NCBI RefSeq assembly: GCF_008312835.1
Contig: NZ_VSKS01000001.1
Location: 434,001 to 498,000 of the forward strand
DNA: 64,000 bases
Source: Streptomyces marokkonensis
GTDB lineage: Bacteria > Actinomycetota > Actinomycetes > Streptomycetales > Streptomycetaceae
Reading direction: 5' to 3'
The translations under genes and the position numbers were made by a program. This document shows positions 23,313-31,927 of the stretch, piece after piece (position 1 is the first letter of the stretch; each line of letters opens with the position of its first letter). Under the pieces are notes generated by a model. The model was not told where the DNA came from and made no database searches. It was given only the letters and a program-made list of their open reading frames with translations.

Positions 23313-23380
23313 GACGCGTCCTTGCCTCATGTCCGGAAACGGACGTGATCCCCGTCACTCCTCCGTGCAGGGTTGGTCGA

Positions 23381-23391
23381 TTGTCAGACAA
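23381..23391. promoter_or_regulatory. FadR/FCD-type GntR operator (lactate operon)
   Basis: TTGTCAGACAA matches the TNGTNNNACNA consensus of FCD-type GntR regulators exactly and is a perfect palindrome. It lies 69 nt before lctP and 71 nt before the divergent GntR gene. A weaker half-site (TGTCTGTCA) follows at about 23399-23407. Confidence 0.7.
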
Positions 23392-23461
23392 CCGCACATG
23401 TCTGTCAATGAGTCGCGTACATCCGCGTGCGACAATGACGGCGGTCCCTTCGGAGGTATTC

Positions 23462-24133
23462 ATGGCTCAGGACGCCGCCATCCGGCTGTCCACCGTCTCG
23501 GTCGTCGAGGCCCTCGCCGCGTCCCTGCGCGACCGGGTGCTCGACGGGCAGCTGACACCCGGTACGGCCATAGCCGAGACCGAGATCGCGACCGGCTACG
23601 GCGTCTCGCGGCCCACCGCCCGCAGTGCCGTGACCATGCTGGTCCATGAGGGGCTCCTGCACCGCCACGCCAACAAGTCGGCCTACGTGCCCCACCTCAC
23701 CCGCGCCGACGTCGACGATCTGTTCCTCGTCCGTACGCCGCTCGAGACGCAGGTCGTCCGCGTCCTCGTCGAGCGCGACGCGGTACCGGTGACCGCGGCC
23801 GAGCGGGCCATCGCGGATCTCGGCCGGCTGGGACCCGAGGCGCCGCACAGCGCCTTCGTCGAATCGGACCTGCGCTTCCACCAGTCACTCGTGGACGCGA
23901 TCGGCAGCCCCCGGCTCAGCCGCATCTACCGGGGCATCAAGGGCGAGATGCACCTGTGCATGGTGCAGACCCGGCACACCCTGGGGCGCGAACGCATCGT
24001 CGCCGAGCACGGCGCGGTACTTCAGGCACTGCGGGCCGGCGACGCAACGGAGGCGATTCGGCGTATGGAGGACCACCTGGACGGTGCGCACACCTCGTTG
24101 CAGCGGATCTTCGAGGCCGGCGAGTCCGCATAG
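23462..24133 (+). CDS. GntR family regulator, FadR/FCD subfamily (lactate operon)
   Basis: A 223-aa protein. The winged HTH is LAASLRDRVLDGQLTPGTAIAETEIATGYGVSRPTARSAVTMLVHEGLL (about 19-67). The all-helical FCD ligand domain has Asp and three His residues in the usual order (ESDLRFHQSLVDAIGS; AEHGAVLQAL; RMEDHLDGAH), which bind a metal and carboxylate effector. Lactate or glycolate is the likely inducer. It is divergent from lctP-glcD-glcF, and the TTGTCAGACAA site in the gap could control both directions. The ATG follows GGAGG. Confidence 0.9.
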   Translation: MAQDAAIRLSTVSVVEALAASLRDRVLDGQLTPGTAIAETEIATGYGVSRPTARSAVTMLVHEGLLHRHANKSAYVPHLTRADVDDLFLVRTPLETQVVRVLVERDAVPVTAAERAIADLGRLGPEAPHSAFVESDLRFHQSLVDAIGSPRLSRIYRGIKGEMHLCMVQTRHTLGRERIVAEHGAVLQALRAGDATEAIRRMEDHLDGAHTSLQRIFEAGESA

Positions 24134-24447
24134 CCGTGGGGAGCGCCGGGAGGCGCCGTGCCGTGTGCCGGCGGCCCGTGGACGAAAAACCGATGGCACG
24201 CGGGCGACGGAACCCCTAGTGTGTGTCCCCGGTGTTCGGTGACCGGGGTCGCCGGCCGTCGATGGTGCCGATCCGGGTGAGTAGTGGGAGGTGTTGACCG
24301 ATGACTGTCGTTGCGCTGGGCGCTGCCCGCATTCGCGAATCCGTCACGTCCACCTCCGTGGCCACCGGCTGACCTCACCTTCTCCGCCCGCGTACGTACC
24401 TGCGTACGCGCGGCCGCCGGGGCCACCCACCTGAAGGGTCACCCCCC
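24134..24447. other. Leader region upstream of rsgA
   Basis: 314 nt. It contains a hairpin CCCCGGT/ACCGGGG (24227-24248) that may end the GntR transcript, a small open frame at 24301-24372, and an 8-bp perfect hairpin CGCGTACG-TACCTG-CGTACGCG (24389-24410) between that frame and rsgA. The order small ORF, hairpin, gene could be a regulatory leader. Confidence 0.5.
24301..24372 (+). CDS. Possible 23-residue leader peptide
   Basis: The ATG lies 9 nt after GGGAGG, one of the best ribosome sites in this stretch. The product (starting MTVVALGAARIRES and ending SVATG) has no run of a single amino acid that would suggest attenuation, but it is followed 16 nt later by a hairpin and then by rsgA. It could be a translated leader or a chance frame. 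Confidence 0.35.
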   Translation: MTVVALGAARIRESVTSTSVATG

Positions 24448-25545
24448 TTGAGTTCCCTCTCTCCTGCCACTTCCTCCGCGCTCGCCCCGTACGGCTGGGA
24501 CGACGCCTGGGCGGACGAGTTCGCCCCCCACGACGCGGACGGGCTGCTGCCCGGGCGCGTCATCCGGGTCGACCGAGGCCAGTGCGACGTCGTCACCGCC
24601 GGCGGGATCCTGCGCGCCGACACCGCCTTCGTCACCCCGCACGACCCCCTGCGGGTGGTGTGCACGGGCGACTGGGTCGCCGTCGAACCCGGCGGGAACC
24701 CCCGCTACGTCCGCGCGTACCTGCCGCGCCGCACCGCCTTCGTGCGCTCCACCTCCTCCAAGCGGTCCGAGGGGCAGATCCTCGCCGCCAACGTCGACCA
24801 CGTCGTGGTCGCCGTCTCGCTCGCCGTCGAACTCGACCTGGCCCGGATCGAGCGCTTCCTGGCGCTCGCCTGGGAGTCCGGGGCACAGCCCGTGGTCGTG
24901 CTCACCAAGGCCGACCTCGTGCCGGACGCCGTGACCAGGGCGCACCTCGTCCAGGACGTGGAGACCAGCGCACCGGGCGTGCCGGTGCTCACCGTCAGCG
25001 CGGTCGACGGGGACGGACTCGACGTCCTCACCGCGCTGGTCTCCGGCGGTACGTCGGTGCTGCTCGGCCAGTCCGGCGCAGGCAAGTCCACCCTGGCCAA
25101 CGCGCTCCTCGGCGAGGACGTCATGGACGTACGGGCCACCCGGGACGTCGACGGCAAGGGCCGCCACACCACGACCACCCGCAACCTGCTGGCGCTGCCC
25201 GGCGGGGGAGTCCTCATCGACACACCGGGGCTGCGGGGCGTCGGCCTGTGGGACGCAGGAACCGGCGTCGGCCAGGTGTTCTCCGAGATCGAGGAACTCG
25301 CCGAGGGCTGCCGGTTCCACGACTGCGCCCACGAGAGCGAGCCGGGCTGCGCCGTCCTCGCAGCCGTCGAGACCGGTGAGCTGCCGCAGCGCCGCCTGGA
25401 GAGCTACCGCAAGCTGCTCCGGGAGAACCAGTACATCGTCGCCAAGACCGACGCGCGCCTGCGCGCGGAGATCCGCAAGGACTGGAAGCGCAAGGGCGCG
25501 ATCGGCAGGGCCGCGATGGAGGCCAAGCGGGGCCGCCTGCGTTAG
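24448..25545 (+). CDS. rsgA: Small-ribosomal-subunit-dependent GTPase A (RsgA), circularly permuted
   Basis: A 365-aa protein, TTG start after GAAGGG. An N-terminal OB-fold (about 30-100) contacts 16S rRNA. GTPase motifs come in permuted order: TKAD (G4, about 153), LLGQSGAGKSTL (G1, about 206-215), then IDTPGLRG (G3, about 256). A C-terminal zinc motif (CRFHDCAHESEPGC) follows, with a basic tail. It matures the 30S subunit. It lies next to alkylation-repair genes, not next to aroA as I expect for the housekeeping copy, so it may be a paralogue. Confidence 0.9.
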   Translation: MSSLSPATSSALAPYGWDDAWADEFAPHDADGLLPGRVIRVDRGQCDVVTAGGILRADTAFVTPHDPLRVVCTGDWVAVEPGGNPRYVRAYLPRRTAFVRSTSSKRSEGQILAANVDHVVVAVSLAVELDLARIERFLALAWESGAQPVVVLTKADLVPDAVTRAHLVQDVETSAPGVPVLTVSAVDGDGLDVLTALVSGGTSVLLGQSGAGKSTLANALLGEDVMDVRATRDVDGKGRHTTTTRNLLALPGGGVLIDTPGLRGVGLWDAGTGVGQVFSEIEELAEGCRFHDCAHESEPGCAVLAAVETGELPQRRLESYRKLLRENQYIVAKTDARLRAEIRKDWKRKGAIGRAAMEAKRGRLR

Positions 25546-25605
25546 CGCACCGCCATGTCCGATTTCCGCCAGCCGGGGCTCCCCGGGTGGCGGAGACTGG
25601 GCGGT

Positions 25606-26997
25606 GTGACGGACGAGGACAGCAGGTACGAGGCGGTGCGCAGCCGGGACGCCCGGTTCGACGGGGCGTTCTTCTTCGCCGTGGAGACGACCGGCATCTA
25701 CTGCCGGCCCAGCTGCCCCGCCGTCACCCCGAGGCGGCGCAACGTGCGGTTCTTCCCGACCGCGGCGGCCGCGCAGGGCTCCGGGTTCCGGGCCTGCCGG
25801 CGGTGCCGCCCGGACGCCGTGCCCGGCTCCGCCGAGTGGAACGTACGGGCCGACGTCGTGGGCCGGGCCATGAGGATGATCGCCGACGGCGTCGTCGACC
25901 GCGAGGGCGTCGCCGGACTCGCCGCACGGCTCGGCTACAGCGCCCGGCAGGTGCAGCGCCAGCTCACCGCCGAGCTCGGCGCCGGGCCCGTCGCCCTCGC
26001 CCGGGCCCAGCGGGCGCACGCCGCACGGGTGCTGCTGCAGACCACGTGCCTGCCCGTCACCGAGATCGCCTTCGCCTCCGGATTCGCCAGCGTCCGGCAG
26101 TTCAACGACACCGTGCGGGCCGTGTACGCCACCACCCCCAGCGGGCTGCGCGCCTCCGCGCCCCGCGGCGGCCGGACCGCCGCGCGGGCCGGCACACCGT
26201 CCGCCGGGATCCCCCTGCGGCTCGCCCACCGCGGCCCCTACCAGGCAGGGCCCGTCTTCGACCTGCTGCAGCGCGAGGCCGTCCCGGGCGTCGAGGAGGT
26301 GAGCGGCACCCCGGGCACCCGCACCTACCGGCGCACCCTGCGACTGCCCTACGGCACCGGCATCGCCGCCGTCGGCGAGCGCCCGCACACCGGATCGGGC
26401 GCCCACCCCGGCGGCTGGCTCGACGCCCGCGTCCACCTCACCGACCTCCGCGACCTGACCACCGCCGTCCAGCGGCTGCGGCGGCTGTTCGACCTGGACG
26501 CCGACCCGTACGCCGTCGACGGACGCCTCGGCGCGGACGTCCGGCTCGCCCCCCTGGTCGCCGCCCGCCCCGGGCTGCGCTCACCGGGAGCCGCCGACCC
26601 GGACGAACTGGCGGTGCGCGCGCTGGTGGGCCGCGACGAGGCCGCGGAACTGGTCAGGCGCTGCGGCAAGAGGCTCGACGCGCCCTGCGGCACCCTCACC
26701 CACCTGTTCCCCGAACCCGGCGTCCTCGCCGGGGCCGAGCCCGACGGCACCCTGGGCGCGCTCGCCGCCGCCCTCGCCGACGGCACCGTACGCCTCGGAC
26801 CCGGCGCCGACCGTGACGCCGCCGAGGACGCCCTGACCACCGTCCCCGGCCTCGACGAACGGACGGTCGCCGCGATCCGCACCCGCGCCCTCGGCGATCC
26901 GGACGTGGCCCCGCCCGGGCCGGACACCCCCGACAGCTGGCGCCCCTGGCGCTCGTACGCCCTGAACCACCTGCGTGCCGCAGGGGAGTTGGAGTAG
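25606..26997 (+). CDS. Ada/AlkA fusion: methyl-sensing regulator and 3-methyladenine glycosylase
   Basis: A 463-aa protein. The Ada metal-binding domain has four Cys (IYCRPSCP and FRACRRCRPD); the first accepts methyl groups from phosphotriesters. An AraC-type HTH follows (VAGLAARLGYSARQVQRQLTAEL; VTEIAFASGFASVRQFNDTVRAVY). From about residue 200 there is an AlkA-type HhH-GPD glycosylase, with VPGLDERTVAAI and catalytic Asp in LGDPDVAP. It removes alkylated bases and probably activates its own operon with ogt, which starts 3 nt downstream. I chose the GTG at 25606; an ATG at 25555 lacks a ribosome site. Confidence 0.9.
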   Translation: MTDEDSRYEAVRSRDARFDGAFFFAVETTGIYCRPSCPAVTPRRRNVRFFPTAAAAQGSGFRACRRCRPDAVPGSAEWNVRADVVGRAMRMIADGVVDREGVAGLAARLGYSARQVQRQLTAELGAGPVALARAQRAHAARVLLQTTCLPVTEIAFASGFASVRQFNDTVRAVYATTPSGLRASAPRGGRTAARAGTPSAGIPLRLAHRGPYQAGPVFDLLQREAVPGVEEVSGTPGTRTYRRTLRLPYGTGIAAVGERPHTGSGAHPGGWLDARVHLTDLRDLTTAVQRLRRLFDLDADPYAVDGRLGADVRLAPLVAARPGLRSPGAADPDELAVRALVGRDEAAELVRRCGKRLDAPCGTLTHLFPEPGVLAGAEPDGTLGALAAALADGTVRLGPGADRDAAEDALTTVPGLDERTVAAIRTRALGDPDVAPPGPDTPDSWRPWRSYALNHLRAAGELE

Positions 26998-27000
26998 GCA

Positions 27001-27494
27001 TGACGAACACGACGTACTGGACCGGTGTGGACAGCCCTGTCGGGCCACTGCTGCTCACCGCCGCGCCGACCGGTGAGCTGACCTCGCTCTCCGTGCCCGG
27101 CCAGAAGGGCGGGCGCACCGTGCGGGACGACTGGCGGCGCGATCCGGGACCGTTCCGCGAGGCCGAGCGTCAGCTCGCCGCGTACTTCGCCGGAGAGCTC
27201 AAGGAGTTCCGGCTGGCCATGAGCGCCGTCGGCACACCGTTCCGGGAGAAGGTGTGGGCCGCGCTCGACGACGTCCCCTACGGGGCGACCGTCTCCTACG
27301 GCGAGATCGCGGCGCGGATCGGCGCGTCCCGGCCCGCCGTACGGGCCGTCGGCGGCGCGATCGGCGCGAACCCGCTGCTCATCGTCCGCCCCTGCCACCG
27401 GGTGATCGGCTCCGACGGCTCGCTGACCGGGTACGCGGGCGGGCTGGAGCGGAAGGTGCGGCTGCTGACCCACGAGGGCGCGCTGCGGGCCTGA
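27001..27494 (+). CDS. ogt: Methylated-DNA-protein-cysteine methyltransferase (Ogt)
   Basis: A 164-aa protein. The active-site motif IVRPCHRVIG contains the acceptor Cys, preceded by GTPFREKVWAALDDVPYGATVSYGEIA and the arginine-finger helix ASRPAVRAVGGAIGANPL. It repairs O6-methylguanine by suicidal alkyl transfer. It starts 3 nt after the Ada-AlkA gene, and the two together form an adaptive-response operon. Confidence 0.95.
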
Positions 27495-27507
27495 ACGGGG
27501 CCCGCGG

Positions 27508-27990
27508 TCACCACCAGAACACCGCGGCCAGCCACGCCGCCGTGATCAGCTGGCAGGTGAACAGTTCCGTCAGCACGCTCCAGCCCCCCGAGCGCATCGC
27601 CGTGCGCGTCGCCGCGACCGCCTCGGCACGCCGGCCCAGCCGCAGCCGCTCGCAGACGTAGGCACCGCCGAGGAAGCCCGGGACCGCGCCGATCACCGGC
27701 AGCAGGACGAAGCCGAGGAGCGAGCCGCAGCCCGCGTACGCCAGCATCCGGGCGTCGGAGCCGCTCGCCGCCAGCCGGCGGGGCGGCAGGGCCCAGCGCA
27801 CCACCTGGGACAGGAGCAGCACCGCCGTCGCCCCCACGCACACCCACCACGCGACGGGCCGCGGGTCCTTCAGCGCCCACCACAGGACCCCGGCCCACAC
27901 CAGCCACGACCCGGGCACTCCTGGCAGCAGCACTCCGCACAGGCCGAGCAGGAGCACCAGTCCGGCCAGCAGGAGGTCCCACGCTCCCAT
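27508..27990 (-). CDS. DUF456 family membrane protein
   Basis: A 160-aa protein with four or five hydrophobic segments. The start LLAGLVLLLGLCGVLLPGVPGSWLVWAGVLWWAL and the later GSLLGFVLLPVIGAVPGFLGGAYVCE are the two repeated glycine-rich hairpins of DUF456. The function of the family is unknown. It converges on ogt with 13 nt between the stops. Confidence 0.85.
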   Translation of the reverse strand: MGAWDLLLAGLVLLLGLCGVLLPGVPGSWLVWAGVLWWALKDPRPVAWWVCVGATAVLLLSQVVRWALPPRRLAASGSDARMLAYAGCGSLLGFVLLPVIGAVPGFLGGAYVCERLRLGRRAEAVAATRTAMRSGGWSVLTELFTCQLITAAWLAAVFWW

Positions 27991-28161
27991 CTGTCCAGAG
28001 TGCAGGAGGCGTGCGGGCGGCGCAGAACGGGACGGCCGCTCCGCCCCTTGTCGCACAGCCGTCCCGCGGTTCACCCGACAGGCCGTCCCGTGCGTGGCGC
28101 CGAGCTGGGAATTTCCGGATGCCCCGTTTACCCGCGCCTCCGGCGGTGGACAATCGGGGGC

Positions 28162-30111
28162 ATGAGCCAGCAGGGGGGAAGGCCCACCGGTCCTGAGGAC
28201 GACTGGTGGGGGCAGCTGTACGACGACGCCACCGGTGACACGGGCCCCGCACCGGCGCCCGATTCCCTGGACGACCGTTTCGCCTCGGCGTCCGGCACGC
28301 TGAACACGGGGCAGTCGCCCCCGGCGCCCGCGGCGAAGGTCCCCGCGCCCCGACCGACGCCCGCACCGCCCTCCCGCGCCCCGTGGGAACCCCCGCCCGC
28401 CACGCCGCCGGACCCGGTGACCTTCCCGCCGGAGGCCCGCCGTCCACCCGAGTCGCAGCCCCCGGTGGCCGCGGACGGCGGCGCCCCCCTGAACCCGCCG
28501 CGTCCCCCGCAGAACCCGCCACCCCGCCCCGAGCAGGACCCACCAGTGTCCACCGGCCGGAACGCGCCCCCGCGCCCGCAGCAGGACCCACCCCCGCTCG
28601 CCGGCCGGGACGCGCCCCCGCCCACCGGGCAGGTCCCGGCCCCGCCTGCCGGGCAGGTCCCGCCCTCGCCTGCCGGGCAGGCCCCGCGGCCGCGTCCTGA
28701 GCAGGACCTGCCAGTGTCCACCGGGCGGGACGCGCCTCCGCGCCCGCAGCAGGACCCACGCCCGCTCGCCGGCCGGGACGCGCCCCCGCCTGCCGGGCAG
28801 GCCCCGCCGCCGCGTCCCGAGCAGGACCTGCCAGTGTCCACCGGGCGGGACGCGCCTCCGCGCCCGCAGCAGGACCCACCCCCGCTCGCCGGCCGGGACG
28901 CGCCCCCGCCTGCCGGGCAGGCCCCGCCGCCGCGTCCTGAGCAGGACCCGCCAGTGTCCACCGGGCAGGACGCGCCCCCGCGGCCCCAGGAGGATCCGCC
29001 GCCCCCCTTGCCGCCCATGGCCTTCGGTACCTGGACACCCTTTCCCGCCTCGGCCCCTCCGGCCCGCGCCACCCCGGAACCCGGCGACGCACCGGCGCCC
29101 GCCGGTCCCCGGCCCTCCCGTCTGGAACCGCCCCCGGGCCCGCCGCCGTCCCGCGGCTTCGTCGGGCCCAGGCCCCCCACCTACGACGCCGAGCCCACCG
29201 CCCTCCCCGCGGCCGACCCCGACGACCTGGACGGCCTGGTACCGGACACCGTCCTCGACGGGGCCCGGTACGGAGCCTGCACCCTGCGGGCCGCCTCCGT
29301 GCGCGGGGACTCCGCGCGGTACCGGGGAGAGCCACGACGCGACGCGCTGCTCACGGCGCGGTTCGGCACGGGTGAGCGGGCGCTGCTCCTCGTGGCGCTG
29401 GCGACCGGAGCCCGGACCGCGCCGCGGGCGCACCTGGCCGCCGCCGAGGCCTGCCGGTGGATCGGCCGCGCGGTGGGGCGCAGTCACGCCCGCCTGGTCG
29501 ACGACATAAGGGCCGCCCGGCGCGGCGACCTCAAATCGGGCCTGCACCGCCTCACCGACCGCAGCCTCGGCAGGCTCCGCGCCGGAGCCGCCGAGCAGGG
29601 CCTGGAACCCGACGCCTACGCGGCCACCCTGCGCTGCCTCCTCCTGCCCGCCGACCCCGAGTGCCGCACCCGGGTCTTCTTCGGCGTCGGCCCCGGCGGA
29701 CTGTTCCGGCTGCGGGACGGCGCGTGGCAGGACATCGAACCGGAGGTCACCGAGGTCAAGGGCGAACCCGTGGTCGGCTTCGGCTCACCGCCCTCCGAGA
29801 CCCCCCAGGGCGACCGGCTCACCATGGACCTCGGCCTCCCCACACCCCCGAGCCCGTACGAGCCCGCCCCCGAACCGCCCCGCGAGCCCTTCCGCTTCCG
29901 CACCTCCGTAGCCCGCCCGGGTGACACCCTGTTGATGTGCGGCACCGGACTCGCCGACCCGTTGCGCGGCGAGGAGGAACTCCGCACCCACCTGGCCGAC
30001 CGGTGGTCCCGCCCCGAACCGCCCGGCCTCGCCGCGTTCCTCGCCGACACCCAGGTGCGGGTCAAGGGATACGCGGACGACCGCACGGCCGTCGCCGTTT
30101 GGGAGGCGTGA
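28162..30111 (+). CDS. PP2C-like protein with a long proline-rich repeat linker
   Basis: A 649-aa protein. Residues 1-45 are acidic (EDDWWGQLYDD). About 50-345 is a Pro/Gln/Asp-rich linker with four tandem repeats, and from about 370 there is a fold resembling PP2C-type Ser/Thr phosphatases (YGACTLRAASVRGDSARYRGEPRRDALL; GERALLLVALATG; VARPGDTLLMCGTGLAD). The first metal motif, usually DG, reads ALATGA, and the late Asp is embedded in GTGLADPL, so metal binding may be impaired and the domain could be a regulatory pseudophosphatase. No membrane segment is seen. Confidence 0.75.
   Translation: MSQQGGRPTGPEDDWWGQLYDDATGDTGPAPAPDSLDDRFASASGTLNTGQSPPAPAAKVPAPRPTPAPPSRAPWEPPPATPPDPVTFPPEARRPPESQPPVAADGGAPLNPPRPPQNPPPRPEQDPPVSTGRNAPPRPQQDPPPLAGRDAPPPTGQVPAPPAGQVPPSPAGQAPRPRPEQDLPVSTGRDAPPRPQQDPRPLAGRDAPPPAGQAPPPRPEQDLPVSTGRDAPPRPQQDPPPLAGRDAPPPAGQAPPPRPEQDPPVSTGQDAPPRPQEDPPPPLPPMAFGTWTPFPASAPPARATPEPGDAPAPAGPRPSRLEPPPGPPPSRGFVGPRPPTYDAEPTALPAADPDDLDGLVPDTVLDGARYGACTLRAASVRGDSARYRGEPRRDALLTARFGTGERALLLVALATGARTAPRAHLAAAEACRWIGRAVGRSHARLVDDIRAARRGDLKSGLHRLTDRSLGRLRAGAAEQGLEPDAYAATLRCLLLPADPECRTRVFFGVGPGGLFRLRDGAWQDIEPEVTEVKGEPVVGFGSPPSETPQGDRLTMDLGLPTPPSPYEPAPEPPREPFRFRTSVARPGDTLLMCGTGLADPLRGEEELRTHLADRWSRPEPPGLAAFLADTQVRVKGYADDRTAVAVWEA
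28525..28995 (+). repeat. 120-bp in-frame tandem repeats in the PP2C-like gene
   Basis: Units begin near 28525, 28693, 28813 and 28933. The last three are spaced exactly 120 nt (40 residues), and the first carries an extra 48 nt. Each unit encodes PRPEQD(L/P)PVSTGRDAPP followed by RPQQDPPPLAGRDAPPPAGQ. Near-identity of the copies shows recent slippage or recombination. Confidence 0.9.
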
Positions 30112-30178
30112 GCGCTCCCGGTGTGAATTCATGGAACCCGTCAGGCATCTTCGGCACCGGAGGGGCAGACGGGACACC

Positions 30179-31921
30179 ATGGCCAAACAGAACGTCGCGG
30201 AACAGTTCGTCGACATCCTCACCCGCGCGGGAGTCAAACGCCTCTACGGAGTCGTCGGCGACAGCCTCAACCCCGTCGTCGACGCCGTGCGCCGCAACGC
30301 CGCCATCGACTGGATCCACGTCCGGCACGAGGAGACCGCCGCCTTCGCCGCCGGCGCGGAGGCGCAGATCACCGGCAGACTGGGCGCCTGCGCCGGTTCC
30401 TGCGGTCCCGGCAACCTCCACCTCATCAACGGGCTGTACGACGCCCACCGCTCCATGGCCCCGGTCCTCGCCCTCGCCTCCCACATCCCGTCCAGCGAGA
30501 TCGGCCTCGGCTACTTCCAGGAGACGCATCCCGAGCAGCTGTTCCGTGAGTGCAGCCACTACAGCGAGATGATCTCCAGCCCGCAGCAGATGCCCCGGCT
30601 GCTGCAGACCGCCATCCAGCACGCGGTCGGCCGCTCGGGCGTCAGCGTGGTCACCCTCCCGGGCGACATCGCCGACCACGCCGCCCCCGAGAAGCCCCTC
30701 GAGACCGCCCTCGTCACCTCCCGGCCGACGGTCCGTCCCGGCGACGCCGAGATCGACCGGCTCGTGGACATGATCGACGAGGCCGAGAAGGTCACCCTGT
30801 TCTGCGGCGCCGGCACCAAGGGCGCGCACGCCGAGGTCATGGAGTTCGCCCAGAAGATCAAGTCCCCGGTCGGGCACGCCCTGCGCGGCAAGGAGTGGAT
30901 CCAGTACGACAATCCGTACGACGTGGGCATGAGCGGACTGCTCGGCTACGGCGCCGCCTACGAGGCCACCCACGAGTGCGATCTGCTGATCCTGCTCGGC
31001 ACCGACTTCCCGTACAGCGCCTTCCTCCCCGACGACGTGCGGATCGTCCAGGTCGACGTGCGGCCCGAGAACCTCGGCCGGCGCTCCAAGCTGGACCTCG
31101 CGGTGTGGGGCGATGTGAAGGAGACACTGCGCTGTCTGACGCCGCGCGTCCGCGCCAAGGACAACCGGAAGTTCCTCGACCGGATGCTGAAGAAGCACGC
31201 GGACGCGCTGGAGGGGGTGGTGAAGGCCTACACGCGGAAGGTGGAGAAGCATGTGCCGATCCACCCCGAGTACGTGGCGTCCGTCCTGGACGAGATGGCC
31301 GACGACGACGCGGTGTTCACCGTCGACACCGGCATGTGCAACGTCTGGGCGGCGCGCTACATCTCGCCCAACGGCCGCCGCCGGGTGATCGGTTCCTTCT
31401 CCCACGGCTCGATGGCCAACGCGCTGCCGATGGCGATCGGGGCGCAGTTCACCGACCGGGGCCGGCAGGTCGTGTCGATGTCCGGCGACGGCGGATTCAC
31501 CATGATGATGGGGGACTTCCTCACCCTCGTGCAGTACGACCTGCCCGTGAAGGTGGTCCTGTTCAACAACTCCTCGCTGAGCATGGTGGAGTTGGAGATG
31601 CTGGTCGCCGGTCTGCCCTCGCACGGCACCGCCATGAAGAACCCGGACTTCGCCGCCGTCGCCCGGGCGTGCGGCGCCTACGGGGTGCGGGTGGAGAAGC
31701 CGAAGGACCTCACCGGGGCGCTGAAGTCCGCGTTCAAGCACAAGGGCCCGGCCCTGGTCGACGTCGTCACCGACCCCAACGCGCTCTCGATCCCGCCGAA
31801 GATCAGCAAGGAGATGGTGACCGGGTTCGCCCTGTCCGCCTCCAAGATGGTGCTGGACGGCGGGGTCGGCCGGATGCTGCAGATGGCCCGGTCCAACCTG
31901 CGCAACGTGCCCCGGCCGTGA
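30179..31921 (+). CDS. poxB: PoxB-type pyruvate oxidase/dehydrogenase (TPP, FAD, quinone-linked)
   Basis: A 580-aa member of the acetolactate synthase/pyruvate oxidase family. The catalytic Glu lies in IHVRHEETAAFAAGAEAQITGRLGACAG, and GSCGPGNLHLINGLYDA follows in the PYR domain. The FAD-binding middle domain has HALRGKEW, and the TPP motif is SGDGGFTMMMGDFLTLVQYDLPVKVVLFNN (about 439-467). It oxidises pyruvate to acetate and CO2 and passes electrons to the membrane quinone pool. It runs alone and converges on the HTH protein with 6 nt between. Confidence 0.9.
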   Translation: MAKQNVAEQFVDILTRAGVKRLYGVVGDSLNPVVDAVRRNAAIDWIHVRHEETAAFAAGAEAQITGRLGACAGSCGPGNLHLINGLYDAHRSMAPVLALASHIPSSEIGLGYFQETHPEQLFRECSHYSEMISSPQQMPRLLQTAIQHAVGRSGVSVVTLPGDIADHAAPEKPLETALVTSRPTVRPGDAEIDRLVDMIDEAEKVTLFCGAGTKGAHAEVMEFAQKIKSPVGHALRGKEWIQYDNPYDVGMSGLLGYGAAYEATHECDLLILLGTDFPYSAFLPDDVRIVQVDVRPENLGRRSKLDLAVWGDVKETLRCLTPRVRAKDNRKFLDRMLKKHADALEGVVKAYTRKVEKHVPIHPEYVASVLDEMADDDAVFTVDTGMCNVWAARYISPNGRRRVIGSFSHGSMANALPMAIGAQFTDRGRQVVSMSGDGGFTMMMGDFLTLVQYDLPVKVVLFNNSSLSMVELEMLVAGLPSHGTAMKNPDFAAVARACGAYGVRVEKPKDLTGALKSAFKHKGPALVDVVTDPNALSIPPKISKEMVTGFALSASKMVLDGGVGRMLQMARSNLRNVPRP

Positions 31922-31927
31922 GGGCGT

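Noticed and set aside
28525-28995. CRISPR-like array
   Set aside because: The units are contiguous, in frame and coding, without unique spacers.
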